NCBI GenBank assembly: GCA_037043235.1
Contig: JAWRVZ010000028.1
Coordinates: 175,001-239,000, forward strand
Direction of reading: 5' to 3'
DNA from: Rhodeus uyekii
Taxonomy: Eukaryota > Chordata > Actinopteri > Cypriniformes > Acheilognathidae
Length of the DNA: 64,000 bases
Shown piece by piece: positions 52,501 to 59,891 of the stretch; position 1 is the first letter of the stretch, and every line of letters starts with the position of its first letter. The notes under the pieces are model-generated. The model searched no databases. It was not told the DNA's origin and worked only from the letters and a program-made list of their open reading frames with translations. A program made the position numbers and the translations under genes.

Positions 52501-55500
52501 GTTTAGGATTAGGTTTGTTGTAGGGTTAGTTGCATGTTACTATGCAAAATGTATAGTTATTACAGTAACTACATGTAACGTGTAACAAGGACACTGTTCC
52601 ATTCACATCCCAAAGATGCTCTATTGGGTTGAGATCTGGTGACTGTGGGGGCCATTTTAGTACAGTGAACTCATTGTCATGTTCAAGAAACCAATTTGAA
52701 ATGATTCCAGCTTTGTGACATGGTGCATTATCCTGCTGGAAGTAGCCATCAGAGGATGGGTACATGGTGGTCATAAAGGGATGGACATGGTCAGAAACAA
52801 TGCTCAGGTAGGCCGTGGCATTTAAACGATGCCCAATTGGCACTAAGGGGCCTAAACTGTGCCAATAAAACATTCCCCACACCATTACACCACCACCACC
52901 AGCCTGCACAGTGGTAACAAGGCATGATGGATCCATGTTCTCATTCTGTTTACACCAAATTCTGACTCTACCATCTGAATGTCTCAACAGAAATCGAGAC
53001 TCATCAGACCAGGCAACATTTTTTCCAGTCTTCAACTGTCCAATTTTGGTGAGCAAATTGTATTATGAGCTTATTGAGCTTATTTGTAGTGGAGATGAAT
53101 GGTACCCGGTGGGGTCTTCTGCTGTTGTAGCCCATCCACCTCAAGGTTGTGCGTGTTGTGGCTTCACAAATGCTTTGCTGCATACCTCGGTTGTAATGAG
53201 TGGTTATTTCAGTCAAAGTTGTTCTTCTATCAGCTTGAATCAGTCGGCCCATTCTCCTCTGACCTCTAGCATCAACAAGGCATTTTCGCCCACAGGACTC
53301 CGACATAATGGATGTTTTTCCCTTTTCACACCATTCTTTGTAAACCTTAGAAATGGTTGTGCGTGAAAATCCCAGGAAGTGAGCAGACTGTGAAATACTC
53401 AGACCGGCCCGTCTGGCACCAACAACCATGCCACGCTCAAAATTGCTTAAATCACCTTTCTTTCCCATTCTGACATTCAGTTTGAAGTTCAGGAGATTGT
53501 CTTGACCAGGACCACACCCCTAAATGCATTGAAGCAACTGCCATGTGATTGGTTGATTAGATAATTACATAATGAGAAATTGAACAGGTGTTCCTAATAA
53601 TCCTTTAGGTGAGTGTGTATTTGCATTTATGCATTTGGCAGACGCTTTTATTCTCAGCGACTTACATTGCATTCAAGTAACTTATTGAGATTTTAATCAA
53701 TTCTTGCTTTCCCTGGGAATCGAACCCATGATCGTGGCGTTGTAAGCGCCAATCTCTACTGTTTGAGCTATGGGAAAGTCATGCATAATTAAATGTTGAA
53801 ATTAACTAAGATTAACAAATGCTTAAGAGGTATTTTCATTGTTAGTTCATGCTAACTAATGTTAACAAAGTATTATACCAGGGGTCGGCAACCTTTTTGT
53901 CTGAGAGAGCCATATACCCACATTTTTTTTAACATGAAGCTGTGTAGAGCCATAGTCCTGTCGATCGATCTGTGGAGGGCGGAGTGATAGCGGACCGATC
54001 GCGGACAGCGGGAGCGCTGCTATAAGTTACGTGAAGGGGATGAAAGAGCCGCAGCACAGTGGTGAAAGAGCTGCGGGTTGCCGACCCCTGTATTATACTA
54101 ATATATACTAAAACTAAACTAAAATGAAAGTGAAAAGTGAAAATTTTAAATAAAAGCTATTCATAAATATTAGAATAGTATATAATTAACACTGAACACA
54201 TTTCCTTTACCACATATATATATAAATGTACCTGCAGGAGTAGACATGACTCTTCCTGATGCTCCGACGGAAGAAGCCTTTGCAGCCATCACAGCTGGAG
54301 GCGCCATAATGTTTACCTGTGGCTTTGTCGCCACAGATTGCGCAGTTGGAGCTCACGCCATTTTCTCCTTGACTGATGTTGGGCTCTGTCGGCATGTTTT
54401 CTGTGAACAACAACACGGATGGTCAGGATTGAGAACATCACACAAAATGTTACCGCCACCTGAACAAACAACTGTTCAGGCAGGGCTCAATGATTCACTT
54501 AAGTGGCTTTTTGATTTTTAAAATAGGAAATAATGTCTGTTGTACATCCAGACCACAAAACAGAGGAAATCTACTGCTGTTAAGCTTCCAGATGCTAAGC
54601 TAAGCATGCTAATTTAAGCTAGACTAGCAAACACAGAGCCTAGTGAGTCTCATAAAGCTACAGCACGACCCCCCTATCAAATCTCGGCCTTTTTACTCAG
54701 TCTCTCAATCATAACAACTAACGAGGAGAATAAGGAAGAGTTCTGCATAAGTGAACAAAGGATGCTCATCCTAAAAGACCTTCTAATGCAACAGAGAGTG
54801 GCACCCTTCTGTTCATATACACATGGATGAGAAATCAATCATTCCTTTGTGCATCCAAAATCATAACATTTCAACAAAAGAAATGCAGCAGGGGACTTTA
54901 GCCTTTTATGTACTGAGACTGATTGGAGCCTCCCGCTGTTGTAGGACAGACTTAATTAGGATTAGCCTCTGTTTTATTGCATAGACAGATACTCAATGGA
55001 GATTGACATCTCATGGATAAATGTTAATGTGGGTTGAAAGCAATCTCTTCTGATTTAGCGGATTCCCAAAGTGATTCCTTCTCATTTCAGAATAAAACAT
55101 CATTTGAATGCAAAGGGCACATGTGGTCGCAGAGAGGCAATTTCATCCTGTCAGTTTTCGTACATCTGCAGAGCATGTTTTAAAGTATTTAGTTTCAGAG
55201 TAAGGTGCTACAGAACTTAAAATGAAACCATGAGAAATGGGTTGGGAAACTATTTCACAAAATTCATTATTTTATTGGCTTAATTAAAGGGACGGATAAC
55301 CCCAAAAATGAAGATTCTGTCATCATTTATGTTATCTCATGTTATTCCAAATCTACATGACTTACTGTCTTCTGGAGGACACAAAAGAAAATATTTTGAA
55401 GAACATTGGTAGCCAAACATTTTTGCTGACCAGTGATTTCCATAACATTTTTTATAAAACATTTGAGACTTTTCTCAAAATGTATTCTTTTGAGTTTCAC

Positions 55501-57230
55501 ACAAGAAAAAGATTCAAACAGTTTTGGAACGGTGTGAGTAAATTAAGACAGAGTTTTCATTTTTGGGGTGATCTGTCCTTTTAAGCACAGGATGAGTCAA
55601 GAAAGCTGAAGGATGGCAGATACATGCCTAATTTAGCTAAATGTGACGACCAATTAATCGCAAACCCTTTCCTACGATGTATAAATATATATTTACACGA
55701 AAACATAAATCTTTGCTTTTTGCACAATTGAAATAAAATTAGCTAATGCAACACAATGCTAAATTATATGGTTTACTCAGCTCTATTTGCTAGATATAAA
55801 GTATTTTTGTACTGATTAGTTTAATTTTAGGAAAATCTTAATTAAGTTCAGCCAAAAATTCTAGCTGTCCATTTGTCTAGCTGTGTGTTTGTCTTTAAAT
55901 AGTTTCTGTTCCAGTTATTTTATGACCTTTCTCTATCTCTGAGTTTAGATGTACTGTAAAGAACTGTAAAGATAACGGGGAAATCTCTAAAGCAATTTTT
56001 ATCCAGCATTAGGTTAATGGAGAACCAAACTGGATAAATCACATCAGATTGTGATGACGTGGTGGTTATAGATATGGTCCATGGATAACCCAAAGTGTCT
56101 AAGTTTAAAAGTTAAAAGTGGCAACATTGCACACCTTGAAAAAGACATTTCCCATGATGCCCCAGGGTAACTATCCCTTTATTAAAGGTATGTTTTTTGT
56201 GTGTGTTTTTTTATAAATCATGGGACAACCATCCTTTTACGCCTCAAAATATCCCTCCTCTTATTCGAGTTCATTGTTGTTCTTGCTTTGCATTAAAGGG
56301 ATAGTTCACCCAAAAATGAAAATCATGTCATTTACTCAAACCTGTTTGAGTTTCTTTCTTCTGCTGAACACAAAAGAAGATATTTTGAATAATGTCGGTA
56401 ACCAAACAGTTGATTCGCACCATTGACTTCCATGATATTTTGTTTCCATACTATGGGAGTCAATGGAGTCCATCAGCTGTTTGACTACCGACATTATTCA
56501 AAATATCTTATTTTCCGTTCAGCAGAAGAAAGAAACTCATACAAGTTTGGAACAACTTGAGAGTGCGTAAACGATGGCAGAATTTTCATTTTTGAGTGAA
56601 CTATCCCTTTAACATTGAAGTTATACAAAAAATACTAAACTTAGACTTAAATATATCCCGTTTTGTCTTTTTTCCCAACTTATCAACCCATGGAGGACAC
56701 TATCTCTAATCCTGAGACTCAGAACTCTTTTCTCAGGATTTGAGTGAATCCCTCTGTTGAATTTTAAACTGAATGGAAAGACTTTCAAAATAGTTAGCTA
56801 ACAGTTATCTCCTTTAGGAGGTAAATGATTCTGCTGGGACAAATCATTTCAGACAGTTCAGACAGCTATTAAACCAGCCATGACATGGCATTTGTCCCTC
56901 TCTAAATAGGTGCAAGTCAGTCACACCGAGCCAAACTAGCACTCATATCAGACAGAATTGACATTAATTCAGTTAACGGTTTAGCAACAACATTATAGCA
57001 AGCAAAAAATTCAAACGGAATGATCATACTAGTCCAAGCAGCATTAATCCCGACTGCTTCAAAAGTACTTAAAAACTTTTTGCACAAAATGCACAGCACT
57101 CACCACCACAATAAAGCACCTCTGCATTCTCAAAGCCTAGTGTGCTATAGGTCGGGTCTAGGCCCTCGCAGTAATTGGCTACATCCATGTCCAACAAAGA
57201 TTTAGGGAGAGGAGCTGGTGAAAACTTCAT
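46108..57230 (-). CDS. hnf4g: HNF4-family nuclear receptor, 10 coding exons, 459 aa (HNF4-gamma-like)
   Basis: Orphan nuclear receptor that acts in the nucleus. HNF4 proteins bind DR1 elements as homodimers, hold a fatty acid in the pocket and drive gut, liver, kidney and pancreas genes (family knowledge). Coding exons, 5' to 3': 57230-57104, 54400-54232, 52042-51948, 50892-50786, 50203-50048, 48999-48912, 48794-48642, 48552-48316, 46615-46502, 46241-46108. All introns are GT-AG, phases agree, and the 1380 coding bases read without a stop. Layout: A/B about 1-61, two C4 zinc fingers about 62-127 (P box CDGCKGFF from residue 79), ligand-binding domain about 145-377, AF-2 LLQEMLL about 370-376, F domain 378-459. 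The knuckle FRRSIRKSHVYSCR and the RFQVQ and VLDELV segments favour HNF4G over HNF4A. An HNF4-beta paralogue cannot be excluded without a tree. The start is the ATG that gives an HNF4 P1-type N-terminus. Confidence 0.93.
46502..46615 (-). CDS. hnf4g: hnf4g coding exon 9 (start of F domain)
   Basis: Follows the acceptor CTTTTTGCAG and ends at donor ATGG|GTAAGA, 1700 bases after exon 8. It encodes a His-rich segment (HLHHNSHSH) and then GQTLVISSIPGP, matching the HHPMHPH and GQTILLGPMS region of HNF4G. Phase and position support it. Confidence 0.87.
46616..48315. other. hnf4g intron 8
   Basis: 1700-base intron between the AF-2 exon and the first F-domain exon. It holds a Tc1-type MITE (47348-47636) and, at about 47085-47290, a GC-richer stretch with repeated TCCAATTC and TTCGAAGG words that looks like a decayed repeat. 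No coding sequence is seen. Confidence 0.7.
47348..47636. mobile_element. Palindromic MITE (Tc1/mariner type)
   Basis: The left end is CAGTGGTGTGAAAAAGAATT and then TGACCCCTTCCTGA. The right end reads TCATGAAGGGGCAAATTCTA and then CAGACCACTG, flanked by TA on both sides. The inner halves repeat TGTTTCAGATCATTAAA and its inverse. There is no coding capacity. Confidence 0.75.
48316..48552 (-). CDS. hnf4g: hnf4g coding exon 8 (dimer helix and AF-2)
   Basis: Follows the acceptor AACTTCCAG and ends at donor GGGG|GTGAGT. It encodes the most conserved stretch of the receptor, including EDYINDRQYDSRGRF, LLLLLPTLQSITWQ and the AF-2 helix LLQEMLLG. The dimer interface and coactivator-binding helix are therefore intact. 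Confidence 0.97.
48642..48794 (-). CDS. hnf4g: hnf4g coding exon 7 (ligand-binding domain)
   Basis: Follows the acceptor TATTTTAG and ends at donor CCAG|GTATAT. It encodes RVSNRVLDELVLPFQDIQID and then DNEYAALKAIVFFDP, close to HNF4G. The neighbouring introns are only 117 and 89 bases long, so exons 6-8 form a compact block. Confidence 0.95.
48912..48999 (-). CDS. hnf4g: hnf4g coding exon 6 (ligand-binding domain helices 4-5)
   Basis: Follows the acceptor TTTTTTTATAG and ends at donor CTAG|GTAACT. It encodes VSLLRAHAGEHLLLGVAKRS. The Arg of LLRAH is the residue that contacts the fatty-acid carboxylate in HNF4 structures and is present at about residue 223. Confidence 0.94.
49105..49440 (-). 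repeat. Dispersed fish repeat, copy 6
   Basis: Reverse copy: ACATTTGGGGTCAGTAAGAC, TCTGCATTTATTTAAT, TTCAGTGTCACGTAATC, GAAACATTTCTTATTATTATC and CTGAATAAAAGTATTAATTT. It lies in hnf4g intron 5. Confidence 0.7.
49473..49519. repeat. TA microsatellite
   Basis: Uninterrupted TA dinucleotides in hnf4g intron 5, directly after dispersed repeat copy 6. Confidence 0.92.
50048..50203 (-). CDS. hnf4g: hnf4g coding exon 5 (ligand-binding domain helices 1-3)
   Basis: Encodes 52 residues including SDVCESMKQQLLVLVEWAKY and IPAFGELPLDDQ. The family motif is IPAFCELPLDDQ, so a Cys is Gly here. The acceptor is a tandem CAGCAG, so use of the upstream AG would add one Gln. The donor is CAG|GTAATG. The N-terminal ten residues are not conserved with mammals. 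Confidence 0.94.
50671..50748. repeat. TG/CA microsatellite in hnf4g intron 4
   Basis: A long TG run with a few interruptions on the plus strand, hence CA-rich in the hnf4g transcript. It starts about 40 bases downstream of the exon 4 donor. Confidence 0.93.
50786..50892 (-). CDS. hnf4g: hnf4g coding exon 4 (hinge)
   Basis: Follows the acceptor TGTTTTAAG and ends at donor CAGCAG|GTAAAC. It encodes VQNERDRISSRR and then a diverged hinge ending ALAHAEALSQQ, equivalent to the INALLQAEVLSRQ segment of HNF4A. A long CA repeat (sense strand) starts about 40 bases into the following intron. Confidence 0.93.
50893..51947. other. hnf4g intron 3
   Basis: 1055-base AT-rich intron. About 51465-51600 has repeated words such as AAACCAGT, AGCTAAAACC and TTAGGCTGG, probably a decayed short-period repeat. 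Nothing else is recognised. Confidence 0.6.
51948..52042 (-). CDS. hnf4g: hnf4g coding exon 3 (second zinc finger)
   Basis: Follows the acceptor TTTTTGGCAG and ends at donor GAAG|GTAAAC. It encodes FNRQCVVDKDKRNQC, RFC and RLHKCFRAGMKKE, the second C4 finger and the start of the C-terminal extension. Human HNF4 has FSRQ, RYC and RLKK/RLRK here, so the small changes lie outside the zinc ligands. Confidence 0.96.
52404..52595. mobile_element. Truncated MITE fused to the Tc1 relic
   Basis: The left end is AACACTTTATTTTAAGGTGT and then CCTTGTTACA. Near the right, TGTAACAAGGACAC is the inverted partner. The outermost part expected on the right is missing, and the sequence joins Tc1 coding DNA directly at about 52595. 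The middle has GGTTAGG-type repeats. Confidence 0.6.
52596..53468 (-). pseudogene. Tc1/mariner transposase, frameshifted and truncated (DD36E spacing)
   Basis: Cut-and-paste transposase. The N-terminal part (53468 to about 53030) has the paired-type helix-turn-helix, with FERGMVVGARRAGLSIS and FSRTTISKVYKEW. A one-base expansion of an A run near 53028 shifts the frame. The second part has the catalytic region: WSDESRF, FQQDNAPCH and SPDLNPIEHLWD. By my count 36 residues separate the second Asp from the Glu, against 34 in classical Tc1. The C-terminus after LWDV is replaced by unrelated DNA. It is inactive. Confidence 0.9.
52596..53617 (-). mobile_element. Tc1/mariner element, 3' truncated
   Basis: The 5' end is at about 53617, where the plus strand ends CCTTTAGGTGAGTGTG followed by TA; inward come a 5' leader and a transposase start at 53468. 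The 3' end is lost within the last part of the transposase gene, where another repeat begins. It lies in hnf4g intron 2, in the same orientation as the gene. Confidence 0.85.
53618..53790 (-). mobile_element. tRNA-derived SINE
   Basis: On the minus strand the head (about 53785-53715) looks like a tRNA: TAGCTCAAACAGTAGAGA as A-box region and GGGTTCGATTCCC as B box. A body containing GTCGCTGAGAATAAAAGCGT and CTGCCAAATGC follows, a tail typical of vertebrate SINEs. It is directly next to the Tc1 5' end. Confidence 0.8.
53879..54090. mobile_element. hAT MITE with 8-bp target duplication
   Basis: 212 bases with ends CAGGGGTCGGCAACC and GGTTGCCGACCCCTG (perfect inverted repeats). TATTATAC flanks both sides (53871-53878 and 54091-54098). 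The interior is GC-rich and non-coding. Confidence 0.94.
54232..54400 (-). CDS. hnf4g: hnf4g coding exon 2 (first zinc finger)
   Basis: Follows the acceptor TTGTTCACAG and ends at donor TGCAG|GTACAT inside the Arg codon after YSC. It carries the end of the A/B region and the whole first C4 finger (CAIC, then CDGC) with P box CDGCKGFF, which sets half-site recognition. The sequence CGDKATGKHYGASS has Lys where mammalian HNF4 has Arg. Confidence 0.96.
55286..55584. mobile_element. Diverged Angel-like fold-back element
   Basis: The left end is TTAAAGGGACGGATAACCCC and then AAAAATGAA. The right end is TTCATTTTTGGGGTGATCTG and then TCCTTTTAA. The interior has the shared words CACAAAAGAAAATATTTTGA and CCAAACA. 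It is more decayed than the copy at 56.3 kb. Confidence 0.7.
56293..56612. mobile_element. Angel-like fold-back MITE
   Basis: A near-complete palindrome. The left end is TTAAAGGGATAGTTCACCCA, the right end TTGAGTGAACTATCCCTTTA. The inner arms GAAGATATTTTGAATAATGT and its inverse are separated by a short loop near 56440. This is the short inverted-repeat type known as Angel in zebrafish. Confidence 0.82.
57104..57230 (-). CDS. hnf4g: hnf4g coding exon 1 (P1-type N-terminus)
   Basis: Encodes residues 1-42 plus one base. It contains LLDMDVANYCEGLDPTYST, which lines up with the LVDMDMADYSAALDPAYTT region of HNF4A P1 isoforms. The donor is GGTG|GTGAGT, phase 1, matching the phase of exon 2. A second in-frame ATG (MDVANY) could serve as an alternative start. 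Upstream, the 5' UTR runs into 57231 and beyond; I see no TATA box or clear HNF1 site there. Confidence 0.88.
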
Positions 57231-58960
57231 CCCTGCCTTGCTATCCCTACTTAAAGTCGTCCTGGGACCGTGTCTCTAGGAGAGAGAACTGAAAGCAGCC
57301 TTAGGTTGACCATCTCTTCAGAATGCTGATTTGTCATCTTCTAAGACAAGGGAGGAGCCTTGGACAAGACTCCTCACCTCCTTGCATAGAACTTATCTTC
57401 TCACCTTATCCTATACTTATCAGAGGGATGAAGAGATAACAGTATTCCCCATTTGTTCCAGAAAGAGACCAGAGGTGTTATTGGAGCAGCCCAACCAATG
57501 GGGCCCAATTCTCAGGCAAAATGACGGTCTTACAAATAATGCGCCATCCCATAACCAAAATATGGCAAAGACTGCAGAACAATGCATTTATAAATGCGCA
57601 TTAGGAGAACTAGGAGCTTCCTTTTATAAACAAGATGTTGTAAATCGATGAGGTTTGCATGCTTAAAATGAAGTAGCATAAATGTTATGTTTTTATAGGT
57701 TAATGCTCAATTAAATTTTCAAAATGAATATTTAAAAACTAGCCATCTCAGTTACAGCAGTTCTGTTACAATTATATGATTATTATAGACATTCACATTC
57801 GTCTGACACAAATTCTGTTTTGTATGTTAATATTTATTGCTGAAGAATCATTTGAATGTGATACTTTGAGTCATTGTCATGAGCTTTTGCTGAACATCAC
57901 AGAAGTTATATTTTGAAAAAATGACTTTCTTGGTCCAATGTTTTTTGTTTTTTTTTCAAAATATCTAATTTTGTGTTCTGCAGAAGAGAGAAACATATAT
58001 AGGTTTGGAATTAAATGGGTTTTTAATTTTTAGGCAAACTAACACTTTAAGAGTTTAGCAAACAAACATTTTATTTTATGACAGAATAAGAAAATATCTG
58101 AATAAAAAACATTAATACAAATAAAAAATAAAACATGAATGCAGCACTGACAGCCCAGTACACTGCATGTGCAATGGCATAAAGGATTCAATATTTGTAG
58201 ATCTATATGTGTGAGTATTATGTTTTTTTTGTTTTTTTTGTAGACTAAACTGCCTTCCTTTACTTAAAAAATACCATAGAAAATCAAACAGAACAGCACT
58301 ATTACTGTACAAACATACGCTGCTACAAAAACAACAAAAAGAAAAACAACTAAACATTAAAATAAAAGATACAAAATATTAAATAAATGAGACTTTAAGG
58401 ATTTGACATTAGACTCAGTAAGCACATGGATACTCTGAGGCAACACTGCACAGGTTACAGTTTAACTTCACTCCAACAAACAATGTTTAAATGAGGAACT
58501 ACTCAAATGTTCACATGATAAGAGTTTTTCTATAGTGAGGACATCGATTTCATGCCCTCTATTTTCAATAAATTGCATTACACCTTACTAACAAATCCAA
58601 TGCAGAGAGACAAACATGTTAAATCATATTGCAATACAATCTACATTAGCTGATCCATCATACAATTTCAAAAGTAAAATACTTTCAAGGTCAAACTAGA
58701 ACTACTGAGAAGTAATATATCACCACAGGACTGGGAAACACCCACAGTATCAAGATAGTGAGCAACATTCAGTTTTCTATAAATAAAATCTGACTTTTAT
58801 TTTGGGAACTGAAATAGTTACATATAATAATAGGCTACTAGTACGGCATATTTTAATAAAAACAATTGCAACCTTTTAAAGTAATTGATTTACAATACAA
58901 AGATAATTGAGAATGTGAATACTGTAATTATGCTTAGACCTAGACTTTATCATATTTGTT

Positions 58961-58990
58961 ATACACACACACACACACACACACACACAT
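58961..58990. repeat. AC microsatellite
   Basis: About fourteen AC dinucleotides in the hnf4g 5' flank. Confidence 0.93.
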
Positions 58991-59247
58991 AGTAATGTAA
59001 GTACTGTTTATTTGTGCTGTACATTTTCTAGAAGAAACACATAGGCTACATTTAAAAAAGTAAATAAAAAAGACGCGAATATCTGTTCAAACCAAGCGAT
59101 ATATTTTTCCCATGAAAGCTAATAGTAATGACTTTAAATTCCCGCATAACCAGGTAAAAGGTAGAAACAAACGGGTTTAACGGATTTTTTCTTTCTTTTT
59201 CTTTCACTGGCGCACAATGACCGCGACTCAAAACTATGTGGTCTTAC

Positions 59248-59275
59248 CTTCTCCACGTCCAACAACGATTTGCAT
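59248..59275 (-). CDS. Possible distal (P2-like) first coding exon of hnf4g
   Basis: On the minus strand an ATG opens a short frame, MQIVVGRGE plus one base, ending at a strong donor GAAG|GTAAGA. The phase (1) is exactly what exon 2 at 54400 requires. HNF4A has a distal P2 promoter with a short alternative N-terminus, so a similar exon is plausible. Nothing in the nine residues is diagnostic and chance cannot be excluded. An ATTTGCAT octamer overlaps the start. Confidence 0.3.
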
Positions 59276-59891
59276 TAATCCACCAAAACCCAAACGAACA
59301 TTAATCAAAATTGTATGCTAATAAATATGCTGTGCTGTAACAGAGAGCAAATGCGAGTGCATGAAGTGTTTAACATGTCATTGGATAATACTTTTGGTGG
59401 TGTTGGGGGAGCCTCTCATTAGATCGATTTACTAAACAAACTGAAAGTTGGGTGGAGATGTTAAACAGTAACTAGCCCCAATAAAACAGAAGAAATGAAT
59501 CGTGTTGCCTGTGCGTGGATCCACGACGTCAGGAAAACAGACTTACAGTACGAAACATTTGAATATAACCTTTACTGTTCAGCCTACTTAATACAGCTCA
59601 TACATCATTTTTTTAGCTTTTTAGAAAACAAATAAAACTAACCTGCTTATAAATAATTTGGTTGAACGCAAATAACACAAATCATAGTTTTACAGAACTC
59701 AAATTTTATATTTCAACGGGTTTTTGACGTTCTCCAGTGTTACCAGAAGAGGGCGCCAAATCTCACTTTTTGAGATTTTCACTGTCTTTCGATGACAGTG
59801 ATGCATCTGTTGGTCATATTGTAAATTGGTTACATATTCTATTGGTTACGTTCTAAAATTGAACAAAACTACATTTTTAAACTCATACATA

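Larger units (their letters stand above)
52335..53870. mobile_element. Old MITE-like repeat, split in two by later insertions
   Basis: The left fragment (about 52335-52400) has TTTAAAGTGAGGTCCCATTA and then ATTAACTAACATTGAC. The right fragment (about 53790-53870) has GTTGAAATTAACTAAG and TCATTGTTAGTTCATG. I recall both as parts of one repeat common in cyprinids, though I cannot confirm the match here. The MITE/Tc1 fusion and the SINE lie between them. Confidence 0.45.
54401..57103. other. hnf4g intron 1
   Basis: 2703-base intron with two Angel-like fold-back elements (55286-55584 and 56293-56612). The remaining sequence is AT-rich and shows no exon or RNA gene. Confidence 0.7.
57231..59891. 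other. hnf4g 5' flank
   Basis: Contains the proximal promoter region, a partial Angel-like arm at about 57900-58055 (CAAAATATCTAATTTTGTG, CTGCAGAAGAGAGAAAC), an AC microsatellite at 58961-58990 and the possible distal first exon. 57290-57640 is comparatively GC-balanced. I see no other gene. Confidence 0.55.

Noticed and set aside
53004..53366. Plus-strand frame over 52911-53366
   Set aside because: Shadow of the Tc1 transposase coding on the minus strand.
53715..53785. Functional tRNA gene on the minus strand
   Set aside because: The tRNA-like stretch is imperfect and continues into a SINE body and tail, so it is the head of a SINE.
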